NCBI RefSeq assembly: GCF_033568475.1
Contig: NC_133121.1
Location: 1,488,001 to 1,552,000 of the forward strand
DNA: 64,000 nucleotides
Reading direction: 5' to 3'
Origin: Henckelia pumila
Taxonomy: Eukaryota > Streptophyta > Magnoliopsida > Lamiales > Gesneriaceae
In this document: in pieces, positions 55,488 to 64,000 of the stretch
Position numbering within the stretch: the stretch's first letter is position 1
Layout: each line of letters starts with the position of its first letter
Made by a program: the position numbers and the translations under genes
Notes under the pieces: model-generated
What the model was told of the DNA's origin: nothing
Databases searched by the model: none
Seen by the model: the letters and a program-made list of their open reading frames with translations, nothing else

Positions 55488-55500
55488 CGTGCTGATAACG
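55488..55500 (-). other. Primer-binding-site-like sequence of the copia element
   Basis: Directly inside the 5' LTR the minus strand reads CGTTATCAGCACG. It is not complementary to a tRNA 3' end. Its complement CGTGCTGATAACG resembles the anticodon arm of an isoleucine tRNA, which would mean internal priming, as known for some copia-type elements that use tRNA fragments. The tRNA assignment is from memory. Confidence 0.5.
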
Positions 55501-55683
55501 TGTTATAAATTTAGTTGGGGGAAAGGAGGAAGAGAATGAAATACTAGAGAAATGTAATAGAGAAAGAAGAGTCTACAATATATGAACTAAACACCTATAT
55601 TTATAGGGTAGAGGGATTAGTGTAAAGAAAGGAAAATCTCAATCAAATCAATCAACTACAAATCATCTATATATAACAATACA

Positions 55684-56020
55684 AACCTATTTTCATAGCT
55701 CGTACCTTATCTAAATCTAACGTATATAAAATCTACATTCAAAAATCTTTTAAATTTATAAAAAGATGTTTAATATTGATCTATATTATTAATTTTTTAG
55801 ATAATCTTATAATTAAAAAAAAAACTATGAAAAACTTCTTTAATTTAAAATAAGAAAAGTTATAAGTATAGATAATTGTTCTAATTGTGTAAGCACACAA
55901 TACATGCAATAGATCAATGATACTTATTTTTTACGGTGAAAACTCTTATAATTTTATTGAGTAATGACAAGGTCTTTTATTACAAGATCGATCAACTGTA
56001 AAGGAAAATTTCTTGGCTCC
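55684..56020. other. Intergenic AT-rich spacer
   Basis: No gene or defined repeat seen between the copia element and the LINE remnant. Confidence 0.6.
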
Positions 56021-56024
56021 CAAA

Positions 56025-57660
56025 CAAATTAAGACGAGGAAGGAATAACAAAAGCAGCGATCGAGTGAGCGACCACATTGGCCGATCTCCGAATATTCAT
56101 AATATTGATGTGTCTTTGTGACTCCAATAAGTGTCGAATATTAGTCGCAAGAGAGCCAACATAGTTGAGATCCTCTTCCAGGCGAGTGACTACCTACACT
56201 GATAAGAGAGAATCTAAAGTAAGTTGATGCACCTGAATACCACGTTCTTGAGCAATCATTAAACCACCTTCAATAGCACGAAGTTTAGCAGTCGTAACGG
56301 AGTGAGGCCTCTCCAGTTTACGGCCAAATGCCAAGATAGGATGGCCTTCGTGGTCCCTTATCACAACTCCAATGGCATAGCTACTAGTTCCCTCAATATC
56401 AGCCGCAAGTCTTAGACAATTCACCAGAGAACAGACCACTTGTCCGGCGAATTGCCCAGTTCACCTTTGGTACCATGAAGGAGTGTCATCCTGGATTTTT
56501 GGAATTCAAACAACAACATACCATCAAGCTAAGCCTCTCGCTCCAAGTTGCACATCGCGAACACTTCAAAATCCTGTATGTTGAGATTCTCCTTCATTAG
56601 GTCTGTCAATCGATGGCAGGCTGGACCGAATTGATGGTGGGTTGGGAATATCCCAACCGAGTCCAACCGCCAAAAAATTTTAAAAAAGTCAAAAAAACAA
56701 AAAAACATACATAAATAATTATAAATTATATACATTTTTTTATTAAAATGATATACATATTTAAAAACTCGTTAACAATAAATAAATCATTATAAATAAT
56801 ATAAAGTTTTAAAATTAATCAATTAAACATAAATTATCATATAAATCATTTAGAGATTATAATAATTTATTAAATATTTCAAACAATATAAATGTTCAAA
56901 ATTTATCAATCATGCATAAAATATTTAAAATATTAATTATAATATAATTTTTTAAAATGTAAAAATAAAAAAATTGGCCTGCTTTGGCATGTGGCCCAAA
57001 CGTGCTAGCACGTTTTGTCACGTCTTCTGACGGGCCGAATCTATTTTAAGAGAGTCCATAATCTTGTCTTTTTCCAGCATGGCTTGACCTGACTCGAGCA
57101 ACAAAGAGGACACATTCCAGCAATCGGAACATGATGATGTTGAAGATTCCGTTCCGTGCAAATGATATCACGTAACACTCGTCACCAGAAAAACCTGACT
57201 TTTGGAGGGATCGAAAGCACCCACGATAATTGCCACCGACTTTTCGAACGATTCTATAAGTTATTCGATGGTGGATCATAAAAGTCAAGCAATGCCTTAT
57301 ATCCATCTCTTACGGTGTATTTATGTTTTGAGTCAAACATCCAAAGCCGAGAGTCCTCTTGTCGAGACGAAAAAAGCGGAATCAACAAAATGTTCTGGGC
57401 AATATACGGTGGGAAAATCTGCTGAATCTTCATCATATTCCAGCTCCCTTGCTTGATAAGGTTGCCAACTCCATTACAGGTTTCTGGCTCCTGCAATAAA
57501 ATCACTCGGCCTCACACCTGGGACCCATCTGTTTTCAAAAGTGGCAATTTCCGCCCCATCACCAACACGCCAGCCAAGCCTTTGTTCAAGTAATGGCCTT
57601 TTCCATATCATCGATCGCCAAATATAGGATGAGTTACTGCCAAGGTTGGCCTCCATAACA
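56025..57660 (-). pseudogene. 3' part of an L1-type LINE (zf-RVT and RNase H-like domain), degenerate
   Basis: Minus-strand segments occur in the order expected for plant L1-type elements. 57656-57474 has SYIWRSMIWKRPLLEQRLGWRVGDG, the region after the reverse transcriptase. 57505-57254 has SRLWMFDSKHKYTVRDGYKALL. 57306-57046 is a broken zf-RVT region. 56600-56440 is a linker. 56439-56025 is an RNase H-like domain (YAIGVVIRDHEGHPILAFG, AKLRAIEGGL, ending RSANVVAHSIAA) that reads through one in-frame TAG near 56200. The reverse transcriptase and endonuclease are absent (5' truncation is normal for LINEs). An AT-rich stretch at about 56610-57040 may be a later insertion. Confidence 0.75.
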
Positions 57661-58314
57661 TCTTGGTGTCAAAAATATCTGACTTTTAGAACATGGGCAA
57701 CCAGAGATCCCGGTTCAGCAATAATGCGCCAGATTTGTTTTGCTAACATACCAATACTATTATTAAGATTGAGACATAAATAATGATCAATTTTTATATG
57801 TCATGTAATTTTTTTTATATCCAAAATACAAGTATCTTATAATCATCATTATATTTTAAATAAAACAAACAGTAATAAGTTATAAATCATTGTTAAAAAA
57901 ACATAACATTAAATAGAAATAACTCTAATATTACTATAGTTCACGTAAACTTTTATTATGCACAAATATAAAACTATATTTTAGATAAAGATTTAATTTA
58001 CGCATACACAACGTGCACATGTATTTACTAGTACTATATTAAATATGAGGAAGTACTATATTAAATATGAGGGAGAATTTGATATGATACATCTCATGCT
58101 TTTTGCTCTTTGATAACTATTTAATAGTAAAAATGTGGGATAATTAATGATTATGTCCCTAAAGTTTCCTAAATTTCCCAAAAATATACTAACACTTTTT
58201 TCGGGGTCAATTACATCCCTCTTTTTATAAAAAAGTTTCCCTCCTCCAAACTAAAAATTTCCTATACTACCCTTATATTAATATTTTGTATAAACATTTT
58301 CCAATATATAAATA
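57661..58314. other. AT-rich spacer with a possible Helitron end
   Basis: CTAG followed by T at 58028-58031, preceded by GTGCACATGT, could be a decayed Helitron 3' end. A 20-bp unit ACTATATTAAATATGAGG is directly duplicated just after it (58033-58072). No gene seen. Confidence 0.4.
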
Positions 58315-58543
58315 TGGTATCAGAGCCTAGGTAATTTTATTCAGACTTTATATTATTCATTAAATCATACTTTTCTTTGTTGAGGAAGAGATTTTCAACA
58401 AACCATGGTTTCAAACAAGAGTTTGAACCAGAAGGATTTCATTTATATGAAATCCCAAAAACAAGTGAATCTATTTAAAATAGATTCTTTACAAAACTTA
58501 AAGAGACTTAGGTCTTATATAATCTCTTAAGCGATTAAGAAAT

Positions 58544-58915
58544 ATGATTTCTAATTCTCAATTTTTAAAGATCACATCAGATTCCTCTAAACTCTCCGGA
58601 GATCTTAGAGAAATTCAAAAGACGGTACAATATTACAGTAATCAGCTGTACGAAATACCTCGGCAGATTGGAGAAATCCTTAAGAAACAAGAAGAAATTC
58701 TTGTAACTATAAAGGATCTTCAAACCAAAATCGTAAATCTAGAACACACTTCTAGTTCTAGAAAGGTAAATACAGGAGAGAGGTTACCACTTTCATTTGG
58801 TACCGAACATCTGTTACATCAGAAAGGTAAAACCAAAATGGTTCAAAAACCTTTGACTGATGATGAAATGATGATTAATCTTATAAATGAAGTATCAGAG
58901 AAAAACACTATCTGA
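58544..58915 (+). pseudogene. Pararetroviral N-terminal coiled-coil frame
   Basis: A 123-codon frame with a predicted coiled coil (LREIQKTVQYYSNQLYEIP, then EILKKQEEILVTIKDLQTK). It may be the N-terminal part of the capsid-movement polyprotein or a virion-associated-like module. It ends in TGA, and the capsid continues in another frame about 130 bp later, so a frame break is likely. Confidence 0.5.
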
Positions 58916-59046
58916 TAACTACTTTAGAAATATTAAATCTCGAGGATCTACAAGATCTTGCGGATTCTTTTGCGAATCTCAAAGTTGTAAATCTAAAAAT
59001 AAATTCCCCTGAGGGTGAACAACCCATAGGGAATCCCCCTAGATAT

Positions 59047-60192
59047 GTGGTTAAAACAGAAGAACCACATAGTGAGTTCCATGTTGGAGAAAATTCACAT
59101 CCAGCCGGAACCAGATCAAGAAGGAGTAATATACCAATACATCAAACTCCTTATGAAAAAACTGTTTTAGACCCTATACATCCTTATGGGGTTATGTTAA
59201 ACCTGGATGTTCTGGACTTCAAAAACAGAGAAGATCTTATAGATGTTTGGACATCAGCAATGAGAATAGCAGCAGGAACTTTAGATCTCAATAAAGAAGG
59301 ATTTATCAAACTTCTAGAAATGAGTCTAATGGGATCTGTCAAGATAGCTTGGGAAATGACCATGCTAGAAACCAAGGAATCAATCTTAGCAGGAGAATCA
59401 CTTAGCGAGATTGGAGGAAGAATGACCACCCTTTTTAAAGCAAAATTCATAGGGGTAAACTATTTCAATAATCAAGATACAGAGAAAAAGAAAAGATATA
59501 CTCAAGCTCTGTATAGCCTCGAGTTACATGATATCTGTTTAGTTGATGAATATATTATGTTATTCACCAAATACAGATGGAATTCGGGAGTTGAAGAAAA
59601 TATAGTCATTCAGCTATTTTTCGCAAAAATGCCAAGCCCCTGGAGAGAAATGCTGATAAAAGAATACGTTCCAGGTAATCTTGATACATTGGCAAAACGC
59701 GCCTCCTTTTTGAAAGGTAAATTGGCGGAATGGTGCCATATGGCAGCATTACAGAAGAACTACAAGAAAATAAGGGGTATTAATAAGCATACTCTTCTAT
59801 GTTATAGAGAAAATGATCTCCTTACGGTTATAAGGAATAAATCACAGGAATTTAAGAGGAAGAAATTCAGAAATAATCCATACAATAAAAGAATGAAAAG
59901 TTCTTGGAAACAAGAACATTTTGGTCCAAACAAAAAGCCAGAGCCTATAGATCTGGTAGAAGAAGTGGACCTACACGAGCATCCCCAGCAACAAACTCAT
60001 CACAAAGCAGGGAAAGAACACCATCTAGAAGAACTCATACGAGAGCAAATGAAAGTTTTAAGGATTGCAATTGCTGGACATGTGGAGCTAGAGGCCATAT
60101 ATCTACAAACTGTCCAGAAAATGAGAGAAAATGAGTTAAACTCTTTGAAGCAACACCAGATATTGATGATGCGGTCTTCTTTCAAGATCTAG
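59047..60192 (+). pseudogene. Pararetroviral capsid protein region with frameshift before the zinc knuckle
   Basis: The segment around DVWTSAMRIAAGTLDLN, GSVKIAWEMTM and FAKMPSPWREMLIKEY is the conserved capsid core of caulimovirids. The frame then runs into a basic stretch. The CCHC zinc knuckle (CWTCGARGHISTNC, about 60072-60113) lies in a different frame (59904-60134), showing a frameshift at about 59900. The zinc knuckle binds the viral RNA or DNA during packaging in intact relatives. Confidence 0.8.
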
Positions 60193-60207
60193 TCCAAGTA
60201 TATCAAT

Positions 60208-61152
60208 TTGAGGATATCCCCTCAGATGAAAGTATATACGAAGAAGAGATATTGTTTAACCAAGATGAATCTGAAGATGAATCAGAATCAGAATAAAGAA
60301 GAAGTGTTTCGACACGAAACACATGAGAGTTTGGCTGGGTTTTTTAGTCAAACCACGATATCTCATAATATGGTCCAAAGGATTATGAGAGAAAATCCAA
60401 CATTACAAAAGTACCAAGGATTTTCGGTAGGACAAGTAGAAAGAGTCTTAGGCAACCTAGGGCTTAGACAAAGAAGACATCATTTGATTTACAAAGTATC
60501 CAGAAGGGAAATGGCAATCCCTATGGAGTTAACAAGTAATCAAATAGAGATGCAGTTAATTCCTTTTGAAGAAGTAAGAGAGGAATTGCAGAAGCTGCAA
60601 AGTGAGTTAGCAAGAACGATGTCTTGAATTCATATTGGAGCAATCCAAATAATGATCAAGGTAACTTTTAAAGAAGGGATATATTCACTGATTGATATCG
60701 TAGTATGTGATAAAAGAATGGGGAATATCCAAGATGTTGTTCTGGATACAATCTCAGGAAATTTATGTGCAGGAAAAATTGTAGGAGTTATTTATCCAAG
60801 AATAGCCTACAATTTAGCTGACAGAGACTTTAGTCGAGCCTTGACGTTGCATCAAAACTTCAAGGAAAAAAGATTAATGAAGAAAGGTAATAGACCATAT
60901 TCTATTACCTATCAAATTTCATATGCTCTTTCTAATACTTATCATTCTGAATTATTTATTAGAAATGAGTTTATTGAAATTCCAAAAATCTTTGGGAAAG
61001 TTGCTCAAGCAATATACCCGGAAATAATCGAGTTTCCTTTAATTCAAGAAACATACATTCAAATACAAGATAAACCGATTTTATACAGAGATCTTAAAAT
61101 AGAACCCCGTAGGTTATCTTTCCAAGGTGACCGAATGACAAGTCGAAGGTGA
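60208..61152 (+). pseudogene. Pararetroviral movement protein region (30K superfamily), one in-frame stop
   Basis: The middle part has the caulimovirid movement-protein pattern: VVCDKRMGNIQDVVLD, then YPRIAYNLADRDFSRALTL and KKGNRPYSITYQISYALSNT. The N-terminal portion (60208-60627) is in the same frame and is separated by TGA at 60625-60627. The frame ends at TGA 61150-61152. In live relatives this protein moves the virus through plasmodesmata. Confidence 0.7.
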
Positions 61153-61229
61153 GAAAAATTTCCTATTCAGGAAATTCCACCAGAAGAAAAGGAGTTTTCG
61201 ATAATAAGAAAACTTAGATCTCCAGAAGG

Positions 61230-61778
61230 ATGGAAAGAAGTCAAAATAGTATTCAAATTACAAGTCACAGGAACCAATTTCCTTGTAACTCGATTTACTA
61301 TTTAGAGCAGCAGGTAACAGGAACTTACCAAGCATTAATAAATATTGGAGAATTGGAAGTTCAAATCTGTGGAATTCCAGGAAAAGAAGTGGATCAGCTC
61401 ATTCTTGGCCTAGAGTTTCTGAATGACCATAAACCATGGAAACGCCTTGAAAAAGGAATAGAGTTTATGGCAAAAGAAAAGACTTGGAGGATTCAATAAG
61501 AATTCTACGAGATGGAAAACCAAGACAATTGGATAAGGAACAATCCCTTAATCAGATTCGAAAACTCTGTTCACAAACAGAGGAAGAAGCAATTGTTGAA
61601 ATTAGTAATTCATGAACATTATTTACTAGAACGTATTGAGGAAGTAGAAAGGAGTAACCATACTCTACCTTCTGAAGCCTTAAGAAAACTAAAGGTAAAT
61701 AGTCTTAATCGGATTACTAAGGTACAACATAGCCTGTTAAAAATGGCGGGGCCATTTAGTAATCATTTTAAAAAATGA
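61230..61778 (+). pseudogene. C-terminal continuation of the pararetroviral first polyprotein
   Basis: Two frames in the same phase (61230-61499 and 61512-61778), separated by a stop. They contain ILGLEFLNDHKPWKRLEKG and a lysine-rich tail ending in LLKMAGPFSNHFKK. The phase differs from the movement-protein frame, so another frameshift lies at about 61150-61230. The terminal TGA overlaps the next start codon (ATGA, 61775-61778). I cannot name a domain with confidence. Confidence 0.5.
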
Positions 61779-62458
61779 CGACAAGTCCTTTCTCCATATA
61801 CATTCCGATTGGTGTGTTGTATGAACAATATAAGGCTGAATACTTTGCAGCTTATATTGACTCGGGAGCAGGAATTTGTACAGCAAAAAAGGGAGTCTTC
61901 CCTGAAGAATGTGAAGAAGAATTGCCAAAAATTGCTGGACGAGATTTCTCTCGAAGAATTTTAATTCTTTGCAAAAGAATAAAACAAGCAGAGATCCTTG
62001 TGGGAGGAGCAGGTCAAACACCCTGGTACAAGGTAAAAATACCACCAATCTATTTCCATGATACAGGAGCAGACATCCTGTTAGGAAATAACATCTTACA
62101 AATGTTTAAGAAGTACACACAAGACAACGAGTCAAGAAGACTTATGTTCACTACAATTTGTGATCATAAAATTATCGTTCAAAGACTCAAGGTTGCTTTT
62201 TATCGACAATTACCGATAATATTTCGCAGCCAGCGTGGTGATAAAGGACAACTTTTTCACCCAAAAATGAAAGATCCAAGAAGATTTGGAGAAACCATGT
62301 TGAAAATAACAACAGAACAAGAACTCCGAACAGAGGATATGGAGCTTCTCAAGGTAACTCTAAATCACAGAGATATAGAGTTAGAAAATAAGGTATCCCT
62401 TGAAGATGTCAAAAAGAGGATCAAAGAAAGTTACAATGAGCATCCTTTGGCATGGTGA
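61775..62458 (+). pseudogene. Pararetroviral aspartic protease region
   Basis: The frame opens with ATG overlapping the preceding stop. The active-site motif AAYIDSGAG lies at residues 25-33, and IYFHDTGADILLGNNIL is a second protease-like strand. It ends at a TGA (62456-62458); the same phase continues into the polymerase at 62537, so this is a single in-frame stop. Confidence 0.75.
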
Positions 62459-62536
62459 GATAGAAATCAACTCAAAGCCAGTCTTACTCTAAAGGAAGGC
62501 AAAGAGTATGAATTTGTCATATATAAGTCTATCCCA

Positions 62537-63058
62537 ATGAACATAACAGATCAAAGGGATATGAGAATGATTATCAAGGAACATTTGGACCTTGGTCTAA
62601 TCAAAGAAGGAGTTTCACCATACAGCAGCCCAGGTTTTCTGGTCAGAAATCATGGTGAAATAAAAAGAGGGAAACCCAGGTTAGTTATTAACTACCAAGG
62701 TATTAATAAAATCTTGGAGTTTGATGGGTACTTCATACCCAGTAGAGAACATCTAATTAGCTGTGCACAAAATGCTAAAGTGTTCTCAAAATTTGATTGT
62801 AAGTCTGGATTCTACCAGATTTGAATGGAGGAAGGCAGTAAGAAATTCACAGCCTTCTCTACACCACAAGGACATTATATCTGGGAAGTTATGCCTATGG
62901 GATTGGCTAATGCACCCCAAATATTTCAAAAAAAAATGGATAATCTTTTTAAAGATTATTTCAACTTTATATTTGTTTATATTGATGATATTCTTATAGC
63001 ATCAAAAAATATGGACGAACATGTTAAACATTTAGAGATTTTCTCTAAAAATTTGTAA
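62537..63058 (+). pseudogene. Pararetroviral reverse transcriptase region
   Basis: The conserved blocks GKPRLVINYQGINK, VFSKFDCKSGFYQI, FSTPQGHYIWEVMPMGLANA and the catalytic FVYIDDIL are present in one phase. An in-frame TGA (62822-62824) falls between the second and third block. A stop at 63056-63058 with a frame change precedes the RNase H. These lesions make it non-functional as read. Confidence 0.85.
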
Positions 63059-63167
63059 ACAGGAAGGACTGGTTTTATCTAAAAAGAAAGCAGTCATAGC
63101 CACAAGAAAAATTGAATTACTTGGGATTGAGATTGATGAAACTGAAATAATTCTACAACCCCATATT

Positions 63168-63782
63168 GTGGAAAAGGTAAAGAATTTTTCAGATAAACTC
63201 AAATATATAAAACAACTCCAAAGTTTTTTAGGAGTAGTTAATTTTGCAGGGATGTTCATAAACAATCTGGGAATGTACAGAAAGGTGTTCAGCCCTTTGT
63301 TAAAAAAGGATGCAAGGTTTATATGGACCGATGACCATACTAAAGGGGTGCACCAATTAAAGGAGATATGTAAGAATCTCCAAAAAATGGCTATACCCGT
63401 GGATGAAGATGATCTGGTGTTATTTACGGATGCTAGTGATGAATGGTGGGCAGCAGTGCTTACTAAGATCACTCCGGATGAAAAATACCATGCAGATACT
63501 GTAGCGGTCTTTTTTCAGAATCTGAAGCTATCAGATGACATATCAACGAGAAGGACTTTTATGTAGTTAAAAGGGCTTTCGAAAAATGACCATTATTTTT
63601 ACTTGCTAAAAAATTCACTTTGAAGGTTGATAACACTCAGGTAAAATCTTTCCTAAGGAATAAGATTGAATCTAAACCTGAGAAAGCTAGGTTATTAAGA
63701 TGGCAAGCTTTATGTCAAAATTATATTTTTGATATTGTTATTATTAATCTTGCAGATTTCTTAACAAGAGATGGAAGGAAGT
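63168..63782 (+). pseudogene. Pararetroviral connection and RNase H region
   Basis: Contains LQSFLGVVNFAGMFI and IWTDDHTKGVHQLK, the segment between reverse transcriptase and RNase H, then LVLFTDASDEWWAAVL with the first RNase H aspartate. A stop at 63564-63566 is followed in another phase by VDNTQVKSFL and LADFLTRD-like words to 63782, so one further frameshift is present. Confidence 0.75.
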
Positions 63783-63959
63783 GACGTAGATTACATCATG
63801 AAAATGCAGAGGCATCTCAGGGAACACCTTGGGCTGCTTCAAACCGAGTTCAACCAGCTTGTCCTAAGTGCCGATATGGCAGGCAGGTTACAACAAGCTG
63901 ATCATATCAAAGTATCCAATCGAATCACAGGATGTATGCAAGCTCAAACTCAACTATGA
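63771..63959 (+). pseudogene. Start of the next pararetroviral frame, or remnant
   Basis: A 62-codon frame overlaps the end of the RNase H region, starting MEGSDVDYIMKMQRHLREH. Its position matches the frame that follows the polymerase in cavemoviruses and solendoviruses (the transactivator region). It ends at TGA 63957-63959, and the window ends soon after; it is too short to assign. Confidence 0.4.
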
Positions 63960-64000
63960 GCTGCTATTCAAGGGCCAATTATGCGTGCCATAGAAAAATC

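Larger units (their letters stand above)
50698..55678 (-). mobile_element. Ty1/copia LTR retrotransposon with broken pol and no gag, TSD ATACA
   Basis: The LTRs are 178 bp each: 55501-55678 (5' LTR on the minus strand) and 50698-50875 (3' LTR). They begin TGTTATATATA and end ATTTATAACA, and differ at about eight positions. Exact 5-bp duplications ATACA flank the element (50693-50697 and 55679-55683). The polypurine tract AAGGGGGAG abuts the 3' LTR. Pol follows copia order (protease, integrase, reverse transcriptase, RNase H) but is split over several frames. The 1.2 kb between the primer site and pol is non-coding, so gag is missing. Confidence 0.9.
58315..64000 (+). mobile_element. Endogenous pararetrovirus (Caulimoviridae), cavemovirus/solendovirus-like, decayed, runs off the window
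   Basis: This is an integrated copy of a plant pararetrovirus. It starts near the tRNA-Met primer-binding site TGGTATCAGAGC (58315-58326). The modules follow in the order coiled-coil region, capsid with zinc knuckle, movement protein, aspartic protease, reverse transcriptase, RNase H, and one further frame at the window edge. Capsid before movement protein, with protease-polymerase in a separate frame, is the arrangement of cavemoviruses and solendoviruses rather than badnaviruses. Several stops and frameshifts interrupt the reading frames, so this copy is not intact. No LTRs are expected for this family, and none are seen. Confidence 0.85.

Noticed and set aside
58315-58326. LTR retrotransposon starting at the tRNA-Met primer site
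   Set aside because: No LTR lies upstream, and the downstream capsid, movement-protein and polymerase modules are those of a caulimovirid, which has no LTRs.

Overview
The window reads as nuclear DNA of a flowering plant, probably a eudicot. It is AT-rich, and its genes are split by short spliceosomal introns and code for typical plant proteins (plant cytochrome c, a plant GBA2-type glucosylceramidase, a PHD/SWIB/Plus-3 chromatin protein). Its repeats are plant types: Helitrons, TRIMs, Ty1/copia elements, an L1-type LINE, MITEs, a tRNA-derived SINE and an endogenous caulimovirid. The style of the repeats would fit Lamiales, but I cannot fix the species.

Four host genes are visible, all on the minus strand. 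(1) 4042-14359: a ten-exon PHD-SWIB-Plus3 protein (662 aa). Its exons join in frame by hand, and one intron is an AT-AC U12-type intron. (2) 31918-39352: a non-lysosomal glucosylceramidase (GH116, 19 coding exons, 948 aa), with one U12-type GT-AG intron and one GC-AG intron. (3) 41759-44686: a complete three-exon cytochrome c (112 aa). (4) 46240-47385: an intron-free coding region for a multi-pass membrane protein of unknown function.

The rest is largely mobile DNA. Several insertions have exact target-site duplications that I could read directly: a hAT-type MITE (TATACAGC) and two TRIMs (TATTG, ATAAC) inside introns of gene 1; a gag-only LTR retroelement with 975-bp LTRs (ATAAG) inside a Helitron that carries an RPA70-like gene; a solo LTR (GATTA) inside a Harbinger/Tourist-like element (TAA); and a Ty1/copia element (ATACA) with decayed pol and no recognisable gag.

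From about 58.3 kb to the window end lies a decayed endogenous pararetrovirus (Caulimoviridae). Its order is capsid, movement protein, then protease, reverse transcriptase and RNase H, the arrangement known from cavemoviruses and solendoviruses. It is broken by several stops and frameshifts.

The four host genes are unrelated in function (chromatin, sphingolipid turnover, respiration, membrane), as is normal for plant gene order. The strongest leads are the three non-standard introns, the nested transposon stack at 15.6-28.5 kb, and the gag-less copia element with its unusual primer site.
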